Shown here: positions 61,140 to 64,000 of the stretch, one piece after another
How positions within the stretch are numbered: the first letter of the stretch is position 1
How the letters are laid out: the number at the start of each line of letters is the position of its first letter
Made by a program: the position numbers and the translations under genes
Notes under the pieces: generated by a model
What the model saw: only the letters and a program-made list of their open reading frames with translations
What the model was told of the DNA's origin: nothing
Databases searched by the model: none
DNA from: Dendrocalamus latiflorus
Lineage: Eukaryota; Streptophyta; Magnoliopsida; Poales; Poaceae
NCBI GenBank assembly: GCA_017311315.1
Contig: CM029671.1
Span: 24,432,227 to 24,496,226 of the forward strand
DNA: 64,000 nt
Direction of reading: 5' to 3'

Positions 61140-62429
61140 ATTGATCTTAGAAGTTGTTGTGTTTGTCTAGCCATTTGTAGAGTGTCTCAATCGAAGTGTG
61201 TGTAAACAGAGTGTCTCAATCGAAGTTTGTGTAAACCACAAAACCAGATCTAGAAGTGAATAGATCTATAGTACATGACGTCAAATGCATCATATGTCCG
61301 GTATTTTTATTACTAAGAGGATGTTGTGATTAGTCTTTGTTAGTCCACTATGATTTGTATTCTTGTGTGTGTGTGCGCGCGCAGAATAAGATAATTAGTG
61401 AGACCTCACATATTACGAGTTCAAAAATGAGGTGCGACCGCGAGAGTCCTTAGAAAAAAAAATCATTCATGGCATCATGGTATCTGCATTTCCATAATCT
61501 GGAGCACAAATGTAGGATTCGTACTTACAAAGAAGATTGCAAATGGCTTGCATAGATTTCCATCATATTGTTTAGGGCTTTGTTGTGGTTTGTTATAGGA
61601 TGCCCTGTATAGATGAAGATGATAAATCCTTGCTTTATATGTGACATGCATTTCCAGTTATAAACAACACATGTTGTTGCATTCTGTACCTTTTTGGTAG
61701 TGGCAGTTATTTTAGGTTTTATCTAATGCTTTAGTTATAGATTTATCTTATGTCAACAGAAAAATGAGTGTTTACTAAAATACCTGTGTTTATTTTATCA
61801 CACTAACATGTCATGATACTTGCTATATTTGTGGCTATTCTAAATTGCTATGTGACCTGCAGCCGTTGTTCCTTTGGCCTGCTAGATTTTTCGCTTTATA
61901 TCTAGGGAACTATGTCGGTTACCTTAACCTATTCCATGACATGGAAAGGACTCCATCGTCTTAATTGTCCCCTTCCATTGTATGTAATGTCACATTTCTT
62001 CTCTTTTCATCGCTAGCTTCTTTTAGCTCCAAACCTCAACAATGTTCTGATGACTGCAAACTGTAATGATCTTTTAGGGAAAAAAGAAATGCAAATCATC
62101 GTGTGTATTGATAAAGTGATAACCAAGCAACAGGTTCTTCATGTTCTATTTATCATGAGGTTCCTCATGCTTAGAATCCTTGCATTGTATTAATACCAAA
62201 ACCTTTTTGGGAGTTAAGGCACTGTTCATTTGCGTTGTTGGGAAAATTCTGAAATTTTGTTAGAGGTAGCACTGAGAAAATACAGTGAGTGAAAATACAC
62301 ATGATTGTTTTGCTGATATTGATATTTATTATATGGTTCAGGATCCTTATATTTATGTATCATCTTTTTTTGGATTCCGTTGCAATGCACGGGCAATATA
62401 CTACGAGGTTACTGACAGAGTTGTTTTGC

Positions 62430-63481
62430 AGCCTGAGTTGAATCTGCCTTCGCTGAAGTCTACAATGTCCATTAATAACATCAAACTAGCAAAATATGCA
62501 AAGGTTAGTGGGACTGCAAGCCAATATGATAAGGGACTCTGAACATTGTGCTAACACTGCGACAAAAAACAATGGTTTAATGACAGTGCAGAGGACATCA
62601 GAAGCTGCTGTGACAAAGCTCTTCAGATGCTGCACACACACTATGGCTGGGAGGTAAGAAATATTCTAAAGTGGATTGACAGAAAGAAATGTAGTGATAA
62701 TTTTGTCAAGAAATCCGTGACAGCTCATGTAATTCTTACCTGAATTCGCAACGACTCCGGTGAGCTATCATTTTTTTTCAGATAAGAGTCCATCAACATT
62801 AGAACTGTAATTGATTTCTTAGGATATTGCACAAATATCTTAGACACAGTAAGATCGAACTGCAAAACATGTATTCAGGAACCGTCAGATGTACTTCCAC
62901 AAGGAGATCTTCAAGACAGCAGATGTCATCATCTCACCAATGACTGGGTATTTTCAGCTTTCGTCACTCGAATTAGCCACACATGCATCACTTGTCACTA
63001 AAATGTAGTACTCATCCTTCATTACCAATTCCATCTTCAGTGTGACTGCCTACACGCTGCAAGATGACGCACTAAACAGCGGTGAACTCGACTACATAAA
63101 CGGAGGTAACGAACCAGAATTCAGAAAATATTTCAGTAACTGCACGCAACATGTAAGCTAACTCTGGCATGTTGTTTCAACCAAAGCTGCGTTGATCCGG
63201 TACTCAATAGCAGGGAACTTCCTCGGTTTGCCGGCCATAACCGTCATGTTAACAGATGTCTGAACTTGTTCTACTTTCTGCAGATATAAAATCTATCTAC
63301 ACAGTGCTTAACATGACTGGCAAAACTGGTGATCAATCTATCAGGTTGGGTATGACAAAGGCGGGCTTCCCATCGGGCTTCAGTTCATCGGCAGACCGTG
63401 GTCCGAAGCGACTCTGCTCCACATAGCATTTGCAATGCATGCAAGTGAAATCAGCAATCTGTCCAAAGTTTACAGCTGCTA
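62430..63481 (+). pseudogene. Fatty acid amide hydrolase-like amidase, 3' exon fragment
   Basis: Exon-like pieces in order encode LNLPSLKSTMSINNIKLAKY (62437-62500), EDIRSCCDKALQMLHTHYGW (62591-62655), NRQMYFHKEIFKTADVIISP (62883-62947), VTAYTLQDDALNSGELDYIN (63041-63105), ALIRYSIAGNFLGLPAITVM (63190-63250), and GYDKGGLPIGLQFIGRPWSE followed by ATLLHIAFAMH and a stop at 63479-63481. They match the C-terminal half of plant FAAH amidases. The Ser-Ser-Lys catalytic exons are absent. The donor after ITVM reads TTAACA instead of GT, and the last residues diverge from family ends. It may belong to Helitron A, re-joined after B, or be the truncated end of a separate gene. Confidence 0.72.
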
Positions 63482-63781
63482 AAATGTGAAGATGTGTGTC
63501 AAAGAACCTGCAGTGTTCTATATCAGCTCGTCGTTTCGATCAAGTTTCCATTGAAAAGATGCCATGTCTTCGGTTAGCACAGGAGAATACTATACATCGA
63601 AAGTGAAGAAATGTAGTAAATTGTTACTTCCATTGTGTAAGAATGAGCTGGCTGCTCATTTAGCATACAGGATCTGAAAGGAAGAAAGGAAGCAAAAATA
63701 GCTCGAGTTCAGTAGCAGTTTAGGCTCAGGGAGTTCAGTTTATGTAAGCAGTAATGTGAAACGTTTTTGTGTACTGTCGTG

Positions 63782-63783
<2 letters not shown>
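63482..63783. other. Flank of the amidase fragment, nothing recognised
   Basis: AT-balanced DNA resembles a 3' UTR (AATGTAGTAAATTGTTAC near 63610). No Helitron 3' hairpin is visible. Confidence 0.4.

Positions 63784-63824
<41 letters not shown>
63784..63824. repeat. (AT)n microsatellite
   Basis: An uninterrupted AT dinucleotide run of about 20 units. Confidence 0.95.
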
Positions 63825-63825
<1 letters not shown>

Positions 63826-64000
63826 TGAATTTTCATCTACATTGAGCTGTTCAATATTTGTGAAAAGGAAAGAGAAATTTAGCTGCGTCAGTAACGCGCC
63901 ACCCGAATCGGAATGTCAGCGCCATGAACGAGTGTACACATGGACCCAGACGTGGCGACAAGCTCCTCCAATTATTATTTAGCGAATGGACTATACTGCC

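Larger units (their letters stand above)
57207..62404 (+). mobile_element. Helitron B, with AP2/ERF, VPS45 and NUA fragments
   Basis: The 5' end is A|TCTACCCTACTC at 57207. The likely 3' end is the hairpin CCGTTGCAATGCACGG (62377-62392) followed by GCAATATACTAC at 62393-62404. This resembles the 3' end of Helitron C, but CTAC replaces CTAG and the next base is G, so the boundary is provisional. Cargo from three host genes lies in the element's orientation. A 200-bp period duplication occurs at 60781-61139. Confidence 0.7.

Noticed and set aside
62285..63481. A functional amidase gene
   Set aside because: The N-terminal half with the catalytic residues is missing, one splice donor is lost, and no upstream exons are on this strand before Helitron A.

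Overview
The window is plant nuclear DNA, almost certainly from a grass (Poaceae). The evidence is GC-rich first exons, GT-AG introns of 0.1 to 4.6 kb, short MITEs with clean target-site duplications in introns and intergenic DNA, a gypsy LTR of a type common in grasses, and proteins that read like grass orthologues. The species cannot be named from sequence alone.

Host genes, left to right: the 3' part of an ANP32-type acidic nuclear phosphoprotein gene (+, 1-2847); a broken LPA3/DUF2996 plastid gene (+, 7350-12569) split by a 3.5-kb gypsy solo LTR; an intact gene for a conserved, probably plastid-targeted protein of unknown function (+, 13925-18676) with an antisense copia remnant in one intron; an NF-YA transcription factor (-, 19573-22094) with a uORF and a miR169-type site; an Alfin1-like PHD protein (+, 27656-32291); a 40S ribosomal protein S3 copy lacking its KH-domain exon(s) (-, 41017-42104); a single-exon stress-response A/B-barrel protein (+, 48066-48767); and an alpha/beta-hydrolase (-, 52036-55103).

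The accessory part is dominated by gene-capturing Helitrons. Three elements share a 5' terminus of about 215 bp beginning TCTACCCTACTC: C (34166-40150, minus), A (from 55227, plus) and B (57207 to about 62404, plus, apparently inserted in A). Each carries a different set of exon fragments in the same orientation as its own 5' end. C carries a GT47 exostosin joined to an ARF GTPase in an open five-exon frame. A carries OGG1 and an Ariadne RBR exon, possibly also the FAAH fragment. B carries a CRF-type AP2/ERF, VPS45 and the nuclear-pore anchor NUA/TPR. The shared terminus contains an ATG and a conserved leader of about 29 codons. In A and B the leader runs open into the captured first exon. The ends of C are supported by a nearby unoccupied paralogous copy of its target site.

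Other mobile DNA includes two foldback Mutator-type MITEs with 9-bp duplications, three hAT-type elements with 8-bp duplications, nested Tourist-like MITEs, a pair of closely similar MITEs at 27.1 and 43.1 kb, two copia remnants and a decayed gypsy integrase. All family assignments come from reading the sequence and recalled family consensus; no database search was run.
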